Source of the DNA: Prostheceraeus crozeri
Lineage: Eukaryota > Platyhelminthes > Polycladida > Euryleptidae
Reading direction: 5' to 3'
Assembly: GCA_907163375.1 (NCBI GenBank)
Contig: CAJQUW010008706.1
Span: 124,001-188,000, forward strand
DNA length: 64,000 nt
The stretch's first letter is position 1. Each line of letters starts with the position of its first letter. The notes beneath the pieces are model-generated. The model saw only the letters and a list, made by a program, of their open reading frames with translations. It ran no database searches and was not told the DNA's origin. A program made the translations under genes and the position numbers. Positions 1 through 12,721 of this stretch are shown here, piece by piece.

Positions 1-3000
1 GAAAATTTGCTGCAAAATACAAAACTGTTTAGTCGCACAATCGCTGTGAACAAACATGGTCGCAAGATTGCAAACAACCTTTCTTTGGAGCTGATTTCTG
101 TCAGTGTTGGCAACTTGTAACAAAAACCAACTTTGACAAGGATATACGAAATGATTGACAACACCAGATGAACCTATGTTGAGTCTTGAAGAAGTTGAAG
201 TGACCACTAATACGAAGATTATATTGTCATTATTGTTATGAAGTTATTATTGCCATCCTTAGAAACCGCAAGGACTTCTCACAGTTACTATTATCTCAAT
301 TTAATCTTGAGAAAGAAAATCCGTATCCAAATCAGTCTAAGTATCAATGATTGATTAAACTTCATAGTATAAAGTCAATACAATAAATCTCTTCATTCAA
401 CAAGAAAGGAGTTGCGAGAGGATTAGTTCATTGTACAGCACAGGAGCTTTGCGTGAATGTTAGAATCCTTCAAGAAGATCTAAGTATTGGCTCCTCTGGT
501 TTTTACAGGTAAACAATCGCTATCATCTCACAGCGGTCAATGTTGCATGTAATCCTCTTAGACGGTTCAAATCGCTTTTCTGTCGCCAATGTATGCTACT
601 TGCGACCTTTTTGACACTGACCGAAGAAACCTTTGCTTCTTAATTGAATTTGCTTTACCAACATTTGAAATTTGACTTTTCTAGTAGCATTTGTAATGTT
701 AGTTGAAACATCTAACATTCCCCATTACGCAGACAAGCGTTCGCGTCGGCAAGAATAAACAACAGTCTGTCTTCAAGGTCGGGAAAGAACAGCTGTCAGT
801 GGCTGTTGATGTTCGCAGATCCTTCATCGGGAGCAGTTCCCGTCTACACAGTGACGATTTTTAGTATTGGTTTGACTTGAATTAATAATGATTTGGAAAC
901 ATAATATAACGATGTTTTCGTCGAATGGTAGGATATCAGTTCGATTCATTATCTTACAGAATCTGTGTTCACAATTCTATTGAAAGACAAAACAAGTAAT
1001 TGTTTGATATTCAGAACAATCTCGTTGTCATAATAGCAAGTCCACGTTTGAGCAAATGCGTACATAAATATCCGAGCGAGCGAAATATTCACTTGTAAAC
1101 ACCGTCATTCACACCAGCTGATTCAGATAAAACTTCTCAGTTTCTTACTGCATGCAATTAACGATATCTAAATTCCAGCGTTTTCACTCACTTCACTCTG
1201 AGTGCCGATTACATGCAGAACCTCGCCGACCTTGAGTTAACTGAATATGAGCTCCAATGCTTCATTGAATTTTCGGACAATACATCGCCAACTCCGATTT
1301 GCTGAATACCACTCCTAGCCCTTCAGATAATCTGTGGTACCAGCATTGACGACAACAACCTCCGCGGAAAACAGCCATCTGAGCACCACTTTCAATTTTC
1401 TCACAATCCTGCGAGTCCTACATTACCGATTACCACATCGCCGACCCCGTGTTCGCCAAATATCTTATGACTAATCCCGTCATCAGTAAATAGCAAATGG
1501 AACGACATTATGAGTTCGATGAGTAACTTCCTATAATCAATTCAAGTTTCACAAAATGCGACTTCATCAGCGCTTTTTCATGATGGCGACATCATGTACT
1601 ATCTAAAAATGGATAAAAGAAAGATTAAATAATTTGCATTTCGAAGTATATTGTGACCAATTTTTGAAGATTTTCATCTCAAGATTTCGAATTTCAAACT
1701 CTGATTTCCCTTCACTTTTCGACTAAGCTTGAAGATGTTAATTTGAATGTCATCACGTGCAGCTTCTGACTCCTCAGAAACAGCATCATTCTCACTATTG
1801 TCATCATTGATTAGCACACGACGATTGACAGCGAGATTTATCGAAAGCTCAGTAATATGACTTTTGCTTTACACACTATGATTCTGTGCATGGTGCATTG
1901 ATTCTCAATACATGTTGGATAATGAAGCAAATAGTCTTCTGAAATGTCGCAGAAAAAACTTCTAACGGCTCAGCATCAATGACATAGATATTGGTGCCTT
2001 GAAAATTGCCTAACACCAGAAAATTTTATTCCAAATCATCCGCTTGTATGTATTCATCTTGTTCAGTGGTATCGCGATCAAACATTTGTTGTTCCTAGCT
2101 CTGCAGTCGTGAATGATCTCTCGAACATCACAAATTGTATTTACCTGCAAGGTTTCAAGAAATTTACAACTTCCAATTGTTTCGTAAATGCGCACTTCGC
2201 TTTTACTGTGACCTCGGGTAGATTTTGCTAAGAGATTATGATTATTCTGTACCATAAATGAAGATTGAATCCTCATTATTCTCAGCTGAAACATGGCCGC
2301 CGACCTCAAGTCTAATATAAGAGCTGATACATTAGGTATTCTTATCAACAGCTGAGTTTCATAAAAGATTAATCCGACACAGATGGATGGAACAAATCGA
2401 CTACAATTGGCTCGCTGTATATTGTTAACAGTTAGATGTTCATCCACTAATTTCTATACGAGTATTATGAAGCAGCTGCTGAAGGAATTTCCGCTGATAA
2501 AGTTACTATGAAATCTGCTTATTATAGTAAACAAACATTAACAATGATTATTACGGCATTATGAAAAATCGGAAGACCAAGTTGTGATTGGCATTGTCCA
2601 CAAGACGAGATGTCACATCATCATCATCATCATATGTTGAAGTCAGAAACTGATTCATAGTTTAGCTGTAGTCTTTTCATACCCTAGCAGTAAGCGTGGC
2701 AGTTTTGTTCTGCCGATTTACAGAATTCTTAAATTATTTTGCCATGGATCTTTATATACCATGGTGGCCAAAATATTAGGCCAACCGGTGATTTCACTTC
2801 AAAAATTATGATATTTTCCATGTCTCATGATGTCGACGTTTCTGTGCATTTGCTCTTATTGTCTTACCACCCCATGTGTCAGAAAGTCACGTTAGGTCAT
2901 AGGAAGTTGATAATGACTACTTCCATGACATTGATTTCAAAATTCAAATTCAAATTCGATATAAACAGCAGTAACCTTCAAGTCAGGTTAACTTTTGTGT

Positions 3001-4220
3001 TATGGGTCTCAAGACTGATATCAACGACTTCTACCGAGGGCAGGTAACTGCATTTGCTGAGTTGAGATACATTTGATCAATGGTTTCGGAGGGAACAGAC
3101 TTCACAATTCAAGAAGGAAAACGTACATCAGAAAGAGAGAGAGAGACGCCAGATTCATCAAAACTCTTGTTGCAAAAAGTCCTACCAAAGCTTAAGACGC
3201 TTATTGCTGACTTAAGTTTGCCTACAATAGTCGAAAAGTCACTGCTGCTCAGTGCTAACGGAAAAGCGAAGGTTATTTCTTATGTAGCTCTGATGATATG
3301 CTGAACATCGGCGCTACGAAACGTCATCTTGATGCTCGCATCCCGACAGAGGTCTATATATGCATGAACACAGTCCAAACAAAATGAAAGTCAAGGTACA
3401 GGATGCCCTTCATTCTTGAATCAATATATTCATAGAAGAATATGCGAAATGCCTGTCCAATGAACGGTGTGGATTTCAATCCCTCTACTTCGGCTTGTCT
3501 GATTGTAGCAATTGTTAATTTGATTCAATTTCCATGTTTTTAGCCATCCTCATATAAAAGACAAATTTTGCTTTATTCTAACGATTTGTCCACTGAAGAT
3601 GGTGCGTGAAACACAATTTTTTTGTTTTTGATCGCCATGAAATAACACTGGGTTCATTATGTGTCAATGTTACGGGTTGACCGTATTAGGCCTTAGCCTT
3701 TGATCACCGATTTATCACACTGTGAATAAATAAGGAATGTATTATTATCATTCTTTTTCAGCATTTCGAGCACTGAAACCATTAGAAGATAAAATTCATC
3801 CAGTTTCTGGGATAGAAATGAATAACAACCACAGACACTTCATTCTAATACGAAGTACTGAGTTAGCGTATTACAGCATGCTAAACATAGGGTGGTCGAA
3901 TACAAAGAAGTTTTAATGCGTAAATCTTGCAGGTAGGATAAAATGATCAGCCATTGCCATCAGCAAGGAACCACCACGCATTCATCCATCCACCACTGAC
4001 CTATCCGTGTGAGTAACATCTACCTTCCCAGTATTCTTCTTTTTCTCAGTCACTCTACTCTTATAGTTTCCTCATCTTCACTCTCCTCGTGTGCATCCTG
4101 TTTACAGAAAATATAAAATTGGTGCTCTGCAATCATTATCATTATGTTTGCAGAAAGGATGCAATTAACAACAATGAAATTAAATAAACGATAGATCAAA
4201 TTGCCATGCAAAAGATGTGC
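1..4220. other. No supported gene; AT-rich unique DNA
   Basis: I see no convincing gene here. A TATA-like stretch at about 1063-1070 is followed by a 30-codon ATG frame at 1213-1305. The sequence around 1190-1500 looks less AT-rich and hints at broken coding DNA, but no family is recognisable. A short (CAT)n microsatellite lies at 2616-2633. A 145-codon minus-strand frame at 2010-2447 opens with GTG and shows no domain. Confidence 0.6.
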
Positions 4221-4290
4221 GGCTGGTAGGATTCGAACCTGCAACCAAGGTTAACTAGACCAGTACTCTAACCAACTGAGCTATGAGCCA
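4221..4290 (-). tRNA. tRNA-Thr(AGU)-like gene or tRNA-derived SINE head, probably degenerate
   Basis: Read on the minus strand, this has a consensus A box (TAGCTCAGTTGG) and a perfect B box (GGTTCGAATCC) at the usual distance, so an internal RNA polymerase III promoter is present. The anticodon loop CTAGTTA gives AGT, a threonine anticodon. A TTTT run just beyond the 3' end (about 4211-4214) could terminate Pol III. Against a working tRNA, the acceptor stem pairs only in part (GGCT with AGCC), two anticodon-stem pairs are mismatched, and there is one mismatch in the T stem. A tRNA pseudogene or the head of a SINE is therefore more likely. Confidence 0.6.
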
Positions 4291-4301
4291 CTTACGCGTC
4301 T

Positions 4302-4315
4302 CTGTCAATTGACAG
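4302..4315. repeat. Perfect 14-bp palindrome
   Basis: CTGTCAATTGACAG reads the same on both strands. It lies just upstream of the tRNA-like gene. Confidence 0.8.
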
Positions 4316-4377
4316 GATCAAACCCTCACCACCACACATCAGTTGTCAAGGCAATAATAATGAATGAATAAATAACA

Positions 4378-4393
4378 GGTCACAATTGTGACC
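4378..4393. repeat. Perfect 16-bp palindrome
   Basis: GGTCACAATTGTGACC is fully self-complementary. It contains two opposed GGTCA half-sites like those bound by nuclear receptors, but whether it binds anything is unknown. Confidence 0.8.
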
Positions 4394-6176
4394 GCCGACA
4401 TTAAGGCAGGTAGCGGGGATCGATTGTTCACCAAAGCATCTTAAACCATCTCAACCAAAAGAACCAAAAGCATCTTTAACCATCTTAAAACCAAAGAAAG
4501 ATCCGTTGTCCCTAAATTAAGACAAAATGATTTCTGATGTTATCAACACCTTGCAAAATTCTTCATGCCAATCTCAAATCGCATACCCATCGACAAGAAT
4601 TGAAATTCTCATGTATTTTCACATGTAGTGCTGTAAATCCGATATAATTGAAAATAGTAAATGTAAAGACATAGATCATCGATTTCAAATCTAACAAACA
4701 TCAGTTTTACGCACAAAATTTTCTAATTTTTGGTGAACGTGCCGGTTGATAATATGCTGTTTTTCTTGTTGTAAGACTAACTTTCGACTTTAATATCGAC
4801 AGGAAGCTCTGCCACCTAACTCTGTGCATTCCATAGCATTATTAGGGACATCTAATCTTACCGCTATTCTTGAAATTCTATGCTTCAAGCTCAAAAAGTA
4901 TCTGCGTATGCTCCAAAGATGAAATGACATAGTTTACAGACAAGGAAATTATTCTCAAAGAGCAAGATTCATTAATTGCAAAGTAAACAAGTCATTTTAA
5001 ATTGCATCTTGGCATAGAGGCGTGGATTTCACTGCATTTTCATCAGTTGTACATGTAAGCATTTTTCAAATACATCAGAGAAATGAGGAACTTTATGGAA
5101 ACCACTATACAATTTTTAAACAAGGCTTTAGATCGACTTCAAAATTTGTCAACAAATGTTTCGAAATTATGTATTACAACTTTTATCTGTAGATGTCATC
5201 AGAACTAACCAAAATCAATAGAAATTTTGATGGTTTCATAAATTTCTAAAACAGAATAACACTTTGTAGCATAAGTTTGTCCACAAAAGTTGCAGTCAAT
5301 AGCATATCATTGAAACGTACATTGATGCAAATATGGTGTCGATCTAATACTTGGTCTAAGAAAACTGTCGCTTTAACGGGAAATCATCATTCCTTAGAAT
5401 CATAGTTTGAAAAGAAACGTTGACTCTCAGCGTGCACAATTTCATGAAATCAAAGCCTAATCGCCGAGGGGATAGACAATGACTTCTATGTCACACATCC
5501 ATGGATAGCAACCAAGCTTCGCCGCTTTCGTTGTCTTTGAAGAATTCTCTCATTCTTTGGTTTTTCAGTCCAGCGAAAGTTTGGCTCTTGATCTCACCAA
5601 CTGAATTATAGAAACAAAACACGTTAAGATGCTTCCTTTCATTGAAAAGTCACGTAATTATAAATGGACAAAATCTGAAATGAATGCATCTCTCTGACAT
5701 GATAGGAGTCAGGAAAAGGCCTATACCAACAGTGAAAGTATCAACATGTCAGTTTTTGTGGTTATGTCTATACTTGTGCATCGGTCACACATGCGGTACC
5801 ATTAGCGCATTAGTGCGCTCTGAAAAACGCAGAATTGAACTAATCCCTGGATTAATCGAGAACATGAAATACCCCAATTCTTGTAGAAGGGAATAATATA
5901 AATTTATTGGCTAGCTTTTTTATCAAATGCAGCACAATATCTGCTGGGAATGATAGAGGTGATCAAAAATGCTGCTTCATTCGACTGAATCAAATTGTGA
6001 TTCTACAAGCTCAGGTAGGCATATAATTAACAGTTCCAAAAAATGCACGCGTGCCGCGCTAGACTTGGTCGGTGTGCCGCACAAGCATTTCGATGATATG
6101 GTCCCATTCCTGGCTGGCAAGCTATTCCTTTTGGTTTTTCCGGGAGCTATACATATCGCGCTATTCATTCGATCTA
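4394..6176. other. No supported gene
   Basis: AT-rich DNA without a recognisable coding, RNA or repeat feature. Short open frames near 5684-5896 and 5969-6298 have no domain, and the latter runs into the transposon end at 6177. Confidence 0.6.
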
Positions 6177-7821
6177 CAGATTGTTTCATAAAAAATGGAT
6201 CACCCTTAAACATCGCCTTAACTTCAACTTTGTCTAACTCCGCCAAACTTGAACGAAGTTCTCTGAAATTTGGAAGATATGTCAGTTGTGCTTACTAATA
6301 TCATTGTTGGAAATTTCAAGCATGAATATTGAGTTGTTTTCCTGTTATAGATAAAAAAGTAGTAGATAATTTGATCTTCATTTAGCAATGTTACACAAAA
6401 CCATACCTCACTCTTATAAAATTACATTTGTTTCCTTTGTTATGTAATATGTTGTTTTACAAGTCAAAAGCTATCAAGCAAAACAAAAATAAAGAAAATC
6501 GGTCAATCAGAGCCGGTATAGCACCATTATTCATCAACAATAATGTAACTGCTACATGTGATTAACTGGACTTCATGTTCCATAGCTTCCTGACTTCGTT
6601 GCGGTGGTGTTGGCAGCACTCCTGATCGCTTTCAACTAGAAATCTATCTCTTACCGGTTGAAAACAATACAAAGCACAAATGAACAATAACGAGATCGCA
6701 TTCACAAAAGGCAAAGTGTCAGCCTTGCTAGAACTAGGTTTTCTTTGCGAGCTACAAGCAAGCGACTAAATGTCCCTTACACAAATGTGCATCGATGGCA
6801 TAATGATGATTTTCGACTCTGTCGTAAAGAGGGCTCTGGCCGTCCACGCAAAACATCCAAACGTAGAGACCGCCTAATTTTGAGATATGTTTAAGTTGAT
6901 CCAAGTCTCTCGTTAACTGAGATGGCTGCACTAGACTCGTCTATTTCTAAGTCCACTATTCGTAGAAGACTTATTGAGTCGAATTTCAAGAGCTGTAAGA
7001 GGCCCTCTCAGATCGAATTATCAGATCAGCATACAAAAAGACGTCTCAGATGGGCAATGAGTCATTGTCACTGGCGAAGTCAATGGGATCGGGTTGTCTG
7101 GTCTGATGAGGCATCAGTCCGTCTGAAGGATAGTGATGGTCGATTGAGATTATGGATAAAATCTGATCAGGAAATTCCGAGACATTTACATCGTCCCCGG
7201 GTACAAGGTGGTGCGACTCTACTGATTTGGGCTGGCATTTGGACCAATGGCCGCTCTGAACTTCACATACAGTAAGGAACCATGAATTCTGAACGCTATG
7301 TGAATGTTTTACGAATGAACATTGGCCAAATGACAGATCAACTTGGTGATCCATCGACTTGGTTATACTATGGATGATAATGCTTCGTGTCACAGGAGTA
7401 GTAGAGTCAACTTATGCAAGTCTCAATTAGGGCTTAGGACATTATCTTGGCCAGCTCGTTCTCCTGATCTGAATCCCATAGAAAATGTATGGAGTATTCT
7501 AAAACGTAACGTTCGTCGTTCATTGCTACCTACAGATGGCGTATCACAACTTACGTCACTGTTAAAAAGAGAGTGGAGAAAGTTAGATCAGCCAAAAATC
7601 AACGATATCATCGAATCAATGCCTAGACGAATTGGTAATGTCATTGACAATAAGGGTAGGGCCACAAAATATTAGCTTCTTAAGAACCGTTACCGTATCA
7701 TAGCCTATCAGATTATATAAGGACATTTAAATATATTAGGGACATGAAATAACATGAAAAATGCTTTCTGTGTTTTATTTAGTCAAATTTTAGGATGATC
7801 CACTTTTTATGAAACGGACTA
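6177..7821 (+). mobile_element. Tc1-family DNA transposon, copy 1 (inactive)
   Basis: The element has roughly 30-bp imperfect terminal inverted repeats. The left end reads CAGATTGTTTCATAAAAA and the right end is its near-complement. It sits between TA dinucleotides (6175-6176 and 7822-7823), the Tc1/mariner target duplication. The same element occurs at 53962-55617, and similarity stops exactly at these ends, which fixes the boundaries. The transposase inside is broken. Confidence 0.9.
6680..7675 (+). pseudogene. Tc1 transposase pseudogene, copy 1 (DD34E)
   Basis: This is a remnant of a Tc1 transposase, the nuclear enzyme that cuts and rejoins element ends at TA sites. From the ATG at 6680 the order is a paired-like helix-turn-helix DNA-binding region, a GSGRPRKTS linker, then the RNase H-like catalytic core. 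The first acid lies in WSDEASVRL, the second in DDNASCHRSS, and the glutamate in SPDLNPIENVW. Comparison with copy 2 gives a 34-residue D-to-E spacing, typical of Tc1. It cannot be translated through: it has a one-base loss near 6735, a TAA near 6892, a TAA at 7273-7275 where copy 2 has CAA, and one extra base near 7367. All three catalytic acids survive in the separate frames. Confidence 0.9.
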
Positions 7822-7823
7822 TA

Positions 7824-8305
7824 GTTACAGTCAGAGGCATTGTATTTTTAACATTGTCAGTTTATCAAATTTATTAGCTTATTTCGTCCGTTCCCAATAT
7901 ACCGCACTTCCACATCATATATAAGTTTCCATCAATAGAATAATTGTCGATAATATTTGGCTAATACCAGTACAATGATACAGCTTGCTAGTGGGAATAG
8001 TGCAGAGTGCTTAGTTAAATTCCCGCATTGGACAGGAATGAGAGACATCCAAAATCAAGTTTCAATTCTCTGTATAGCCCTTTTTCAGCGATGAGCTACG
8101 ATAAGAGTCAACAGATGATTTCGATTATGCGCATGAGAGAGCTCTTCTTAAAGTGGTTAATTGCAATTTCAAATCATTTAATTGAAATCTTCAGACGATT
8201 TTCAGGGGGAATAGCGAAAAGGCAGGAGGCGTGCACATCCAAATGCTAATGGTAATTACTATATTATAGAATATAGTAATAGACGTTCCAAATATACGAT
8301 CTATT
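7824..8305. other. No supported gene
   Basis: Short AT-rich spacer between the Tc1 element and the fold-back element. A 73-codon frame at 8028-8249 has no recognisable feature. Confidence 0.6.
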
Positions 8306-8993
8306 CCAGCAGCCAGAGCGAGTTTCTGTAGGCAACGAAGTCAAAAGTGAGACTTTCACATAATTATGTATATTCTACGGCTACTACGAATCTGCGCGTC
8401 TGCCGAGTTCTGTCTGGTTCCTCTTCTTGTCAGACATCATCAGAGAAAAAGGCACGCAAATCCAATAGGACGCAAATGACAGATTTTGAAAAAAATGAAA
8501 TTTTCTACGTTATCTCTGATTAAGTGAAAAGTACCAAGCCCATTGTCATACTTTTTGACATAGAATGTCCTCAGGTCATTTCCTATCATGTTCACACAAC
8601 CGTATTTATGAAGCTCAACACATTCAGATTTGGCAAGTCTCCTAATATCGGCAACTATAAGTATTTTGTGCAATTTAATCAACATTCAACCACATTCTCG
8701 CATACATCGCATATCAGAAGCATGGTAATATCACATGTGCATTATAGGAAATGACATGGGTCTAGACTTAGCAATTCTAACTTAATAAGCGAAAGATAGA
8801 AAAATTCATCTTAACCAAAACTTGCAATCTGCATCCCATTGGATCAACATTATGTAATTATTTGATCCTGTCTGATAAAAAGAGGAGCCAGGTAAAAGTC
8901 GGCAGACGCGCAGATTCGCAGTAGGCATGGGGTGTACATCATTCTGTGAAAGTTTTCTGTCTTGCTCCCTGTAAAAACACATCTGGCTGCCGG
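8306..8993. mobile_element. Unclassified fold-back/MITE-like element, copy A
   Basis: A non-coding element whose two halves are long inverted repeats of each other. The left end starts CCAGCAGCCAGA and the right end finishes with TCTGGCTGCCGG. Inner blocks such as the one around TCTGCCGAGTTCT at about 8398 recur inverted near 8900. Related copies lie at 23585-24195 and 44685-45395. There is no transposase, so it must be moved by an enzyme encoded elsewhere. Superfamily is unknown because no clear target duplication is visible. Confidence 0.8.
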
Positions 8994-10716
8994 AATAACA
9001 GTAGTTTCTCATATATCAACACACAGACGTAGTTTTGGACTCCTAATTGTCAATTTTAAAAGAAATAAATACTTTCATGCATTTTTCATATTTATCTCCT
9101 TGACTTAGAAAATTCTGTAATTACTTTTTTAACTTTGATCATTTATGAAAAAGTCATCACTGTCGAAAACCTAAGTGAAATAAAAGCGTGTGTAACAGCA
9201 GGAAGGCTTATTTCCTACAAAAGCAAAATCACAAATATTTCTTGTATCCAACGAGAATTTTCAATTTGACTCTTTATCAATTGCCGACCACAAAATGAAT
9301 AAAGGACCGCAAGGTGCATATTCACTTCGTATATCGTTATCTAAAGCCCATCGCTCCCATCGAATTCGCTATTTAAAGCCCAGTCGATCTGCTGATACAA
9401 ATGTCGTGTACGTTCCTTTATTGAATGCTGTGCGCGTCGGAGACGCCAGTCATTGCGATTTCTGAAGAAAGTAATTCAAAACGAGCACATACTGCACGAT
9501 TATCTGCCAAGAATGTCAACATTCTTTTTTCATTGCAAGTACATGCATGTGAAATAGTACGGCAATTCATAAATGTACTTAAGCTTTCTTTTGCACTTTT
9601 TTTATGATAAATACTGTTTTTTCCTATGCTTCACTACTGATACTGAACGATTTTCATTCAGACGAATAATGAATTATAAATTATTAATTGTTAATTATTA
9701 TACGACTACAAATACGCTGTATTCGTAAGGAGATATAGGCAAGAAATAATGCTAGTGTTGTTAACAGTAGTGGGGAATTGCACCAACAGACTAAGGAAAC
9801 ATAATGATACCGAACATTAAAAATAGTAGATTATCAGAATATATCCTGGTGCTCACCCTGACTAACAGCAAGCTAATAGAATAAATTAAAATGAAAAAAA
9901 TGAAATTTGATAATCAAATAACTGAATTAGGAGAAAAGGGCTAGAAAAATAGTCGTCTGATGAAATGGAATCGCATGCGAAAAAAAGAATATGCTGTTCC
10001 ATTAGTCTGATTATCATCAAATGAGAATGGGATGCTGCAGCCATATTAACATATGCTTGAACTCCGTCATCAGAACATTGAAATTCTCACATACTAGTGA
10101 AGCCAAGTTCTGCTGCCATTATATTCTCATGTTGGATGAACTTATCAAAGGTATGAAATTCAAACAATCTCTCACCGTTTTGCTTTAACTCTCGACGTCC
10201 ATCAGAAAATTCCAATTACAATGACCTGACGTGTCTGTCTGGGGACACATTTCGCGTCAGCATCAGCTAGAACTCCATGCACTCGCATCATTAATATTTT
10301 ATGAAGGCGTGACAGGAAAAATAGTCGATCCCTCGAAGTTTCAATCTATTTCTTGTCAGCCGATATATTACCTGTTCAGTGAACGAAGTCTGCAATATTA
10401 GCCGGATATTGATAGGATCACGTTTCACCTGCCGACCGTGCATGTGACTGTCCTAAATATCAAATGTCCGAGAGAAATTTTCGACACTTTTTATACACAG
10501 ATATATGCCATAATAAAAGAGGAAAGTAAACTGATGTGTTCTCCGGAGGTCTCTGACGCGTATTAACACGCTAACATTGTTCATCATGAGATATGTTGCA
10601 CAACGAAGGTGAATTGGCAAGATGGGTCTTTGAGAAGGACAAATAGCACTTGGTAGCCTATGAGAGGATATTTTTATTTCCCATGAGATTATTTCTCTTC
10701 TTCCAAGATATGCACT
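8994..10716. other. No supported gene
   Basis: AT-rich DNA. A 60-codon frame at 9425-9607 is the longest on the plus strand and has no recognisable domain. Confidence 0.6.
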
Positions 10717-11413
10717 CAGGGATGCGGAGTCCTATCATTTTGATAGGACTCCAACTCCGGGTGGCCAGTATATATAGCCTAGTTTAAAAAAAGGCTAGCA
10801 ACCGACATCATAATTCATTATAGGTGTACCTGAACCTATCTTTAGTGATCATTGCTGCATTAATTATCAATCAATTTCGATGACAGTTTATCAAATGTCG
10901 CTTTAAATTGAATACATGCGACTCGCCTCCTCCCATTTTGTTGATGTGTGCCTCACACGGTTTTTCTCCAGTCTCTACCACGCAGGAAAATCCCCATCCT
11001 TCAAAAAATATGAGTACACTTTCGACTTTATTATGCGCTTTGGATGAGCCATCACACAAGATAAACGTTTGGGTAAGAGGCAATGTCTCAAACAAACTAG
11101 TATTTCATTTTTGTCTCTGATGTGACCTTTGGTACGTAGATATGATCGAGGCCAGGAAGGCTTGTCTTCTCTATTAAATCACCGAGTGAAAAGACAATTC
11201 TTTTTTCACTATCACGGTTCATTCCCTCAACTATTACAAGCCTTGCATGCAGCAATGTTTCTGTACTTTTGTTTGACGGAGAAAATTGACATCAAGACAG
11301 TGACAGCCATAATGTACGAGGATAAAAAGTTTGTTTGTATTATATTTCGGGTCTACCTATGGGCCGGAGTCCGGAGTCCTATCATTTGATAGGACTCCGG
11401 CTACGCATCCCCG
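10717..11413. mobile_element. Non-autonomous hAT-like element with hairpin-containing ends
   Basis: The left end CAGGGATGCGGAGTCC and the inverted right end (reading GGGGATGCG then GGAGTCC) form terminal inverted repeats of about 50 bp. Each terminal repeat itself contains a perfect hairpin, GGAGTCCTATCA with its complement around a 2-3 base loop (10727 and 11376 onward). Imperfect direct repeats sharing TGCAC flank the element. CAGGG-type ends and the BED-like frame inside suggest a hAT relative, but the 8-bp duplication is poor, so the class is inferred. Confidence 0.6.
10871..11095 (-). pseudogene. BED-type zinc-finger-like fragment
   Basis: A 74-codon minus-strand frame from an ATG. Its second half, GFSCVVETGEKPCEAH followed by NLKRHLINCH, resembles the BED finger that begins many hAT transposases: two cysteines, then the asparagine-leucine-lysine-arginine-histidine helix ending in a second histidine. 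The cysteines are eight residues apart rather than the usual two, so the finger may be damaged. No catalytic hAT domain follows within the element. I read it as the N-terminal scrap of a transposase left in a deleted element. Confidence 0.45.
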
Positions 11414-12713
11414 TGCACAATCATTGCTGATCAATGTTAAAAAATGCATGCTGATCCGAGCTTTTACGAGCCGGTTCGCATTCTCAAGGATCGGAAGGAC
11501 TTCAAAAGTAACATCCTGTTGAATTTTGACAATGTGAGTCAAGCATTGAAAGCTCGGATGCAGATATCCCTTTTACAAAAATGGTTGTGCAAATATATTT
11601 GAGAAGCGATATGACACATTGGAAATGAGAAAATTGCCGCTTCCAATATGCTCCTCCACTTCAAAAGAAGTTGTTATCAGCAACAGCACTAAATTGAAAA
11701 ATCCATTTCCATTTTCATCATGTTAAGAAACTTAAGAAGAGCATAAACATTATTTATGTAATAGACTCTGTCTCGGGAGCAAAAATAGATAGTCTATGCA
11801 CTCATAGAGGGGCAAGAAATCAGAGACTGCGATTGCCACGAGGACTTCCACGATTTTCTTGCACATCCCGGCTCATGAATAGTTTCTCCTGTAAGTCTAT
11901 GTCAGATGTCCTATAACTATTGCGACGGATATTTGTCATTATCTTCCGGAAAGGCAAGATAAGTAATGCTGCCCAGCAACATTATTATAGTCACATTCTG
12001 TCTTCATAGGTTTAGAAGATCCACGTTTTCTTTACATTTTCTTATTTTTGTATCAAAGATGGAAAGATCTTTTTTCTAATTATAATAAAGAACTTTTTCA
12101 TTTCAGTGGAAATATCATAGTCTGCCCAAAATTCCGAAGTGGGAGGAGACGCGTTGATGATTCTAAAATTATTATTACACCTCGACCTCCTCGCTCGATG
12201 GTTGATAGTATGAAATCTCTCTATCATAGGGTAATGTTAGTCTCAACGTTTCCTTAGTAATCAGTTCAGTTTCACCAATCATCCGTGAAAATTTCTAGTT
12301 GGTTTATCGATATTATGAAGGATCACTAACGATAAAGCAATGAAATCGTCTCTAAAAGATGAAGAAAGTCAAGGACAAAAAATCGAAAATGCGCATTATT
12401 ATCCGAGTTTCGAGAATCAGTCGAATACTCCACAACGCTTTCCACTTACCGCATTCACATGCTTACATGATAGACCTGACTTACTGTACATGAATAGTTT
12501 ACAGTCTGCATGATGATGCAGCAAATGACTTTTTCAAACCTTATTTTTTCATGCAATGTAAAGTCAGCGCAACATGTTTGACTGAATATATGATAGGAAA
12601 GTAAATCTCAAAGTAATAGAGCTACAAAATTCTATTCTTCAGACTTCTACTGTGATGCGTGTTTCATGTACCACAGAAACTCTTCATTAAATTGTAAACA
12701 GAATGAAGTTAAC
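11414..12713. other. No supported gene
   Basis: AT-rich DNA with only short frames in conflicting orientation (for example 12042-12257 on both strands). None shows a domain or convincing splice signals. Confidence 0.6.
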
Positions 12714-12721
12714 ATAGAAAT

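Noticed and set aside
1190-1500. Coding-like stretch after a TATA-like element
   Set aside because: Frames are short and broken and I cannot match the translation to any family.
2010-2447. 145-codon minus-strand open frame
   Set aside because: It opens with GTG, has no recognisable domain, and no promoter or splice support. Chance frames of this size are possible.
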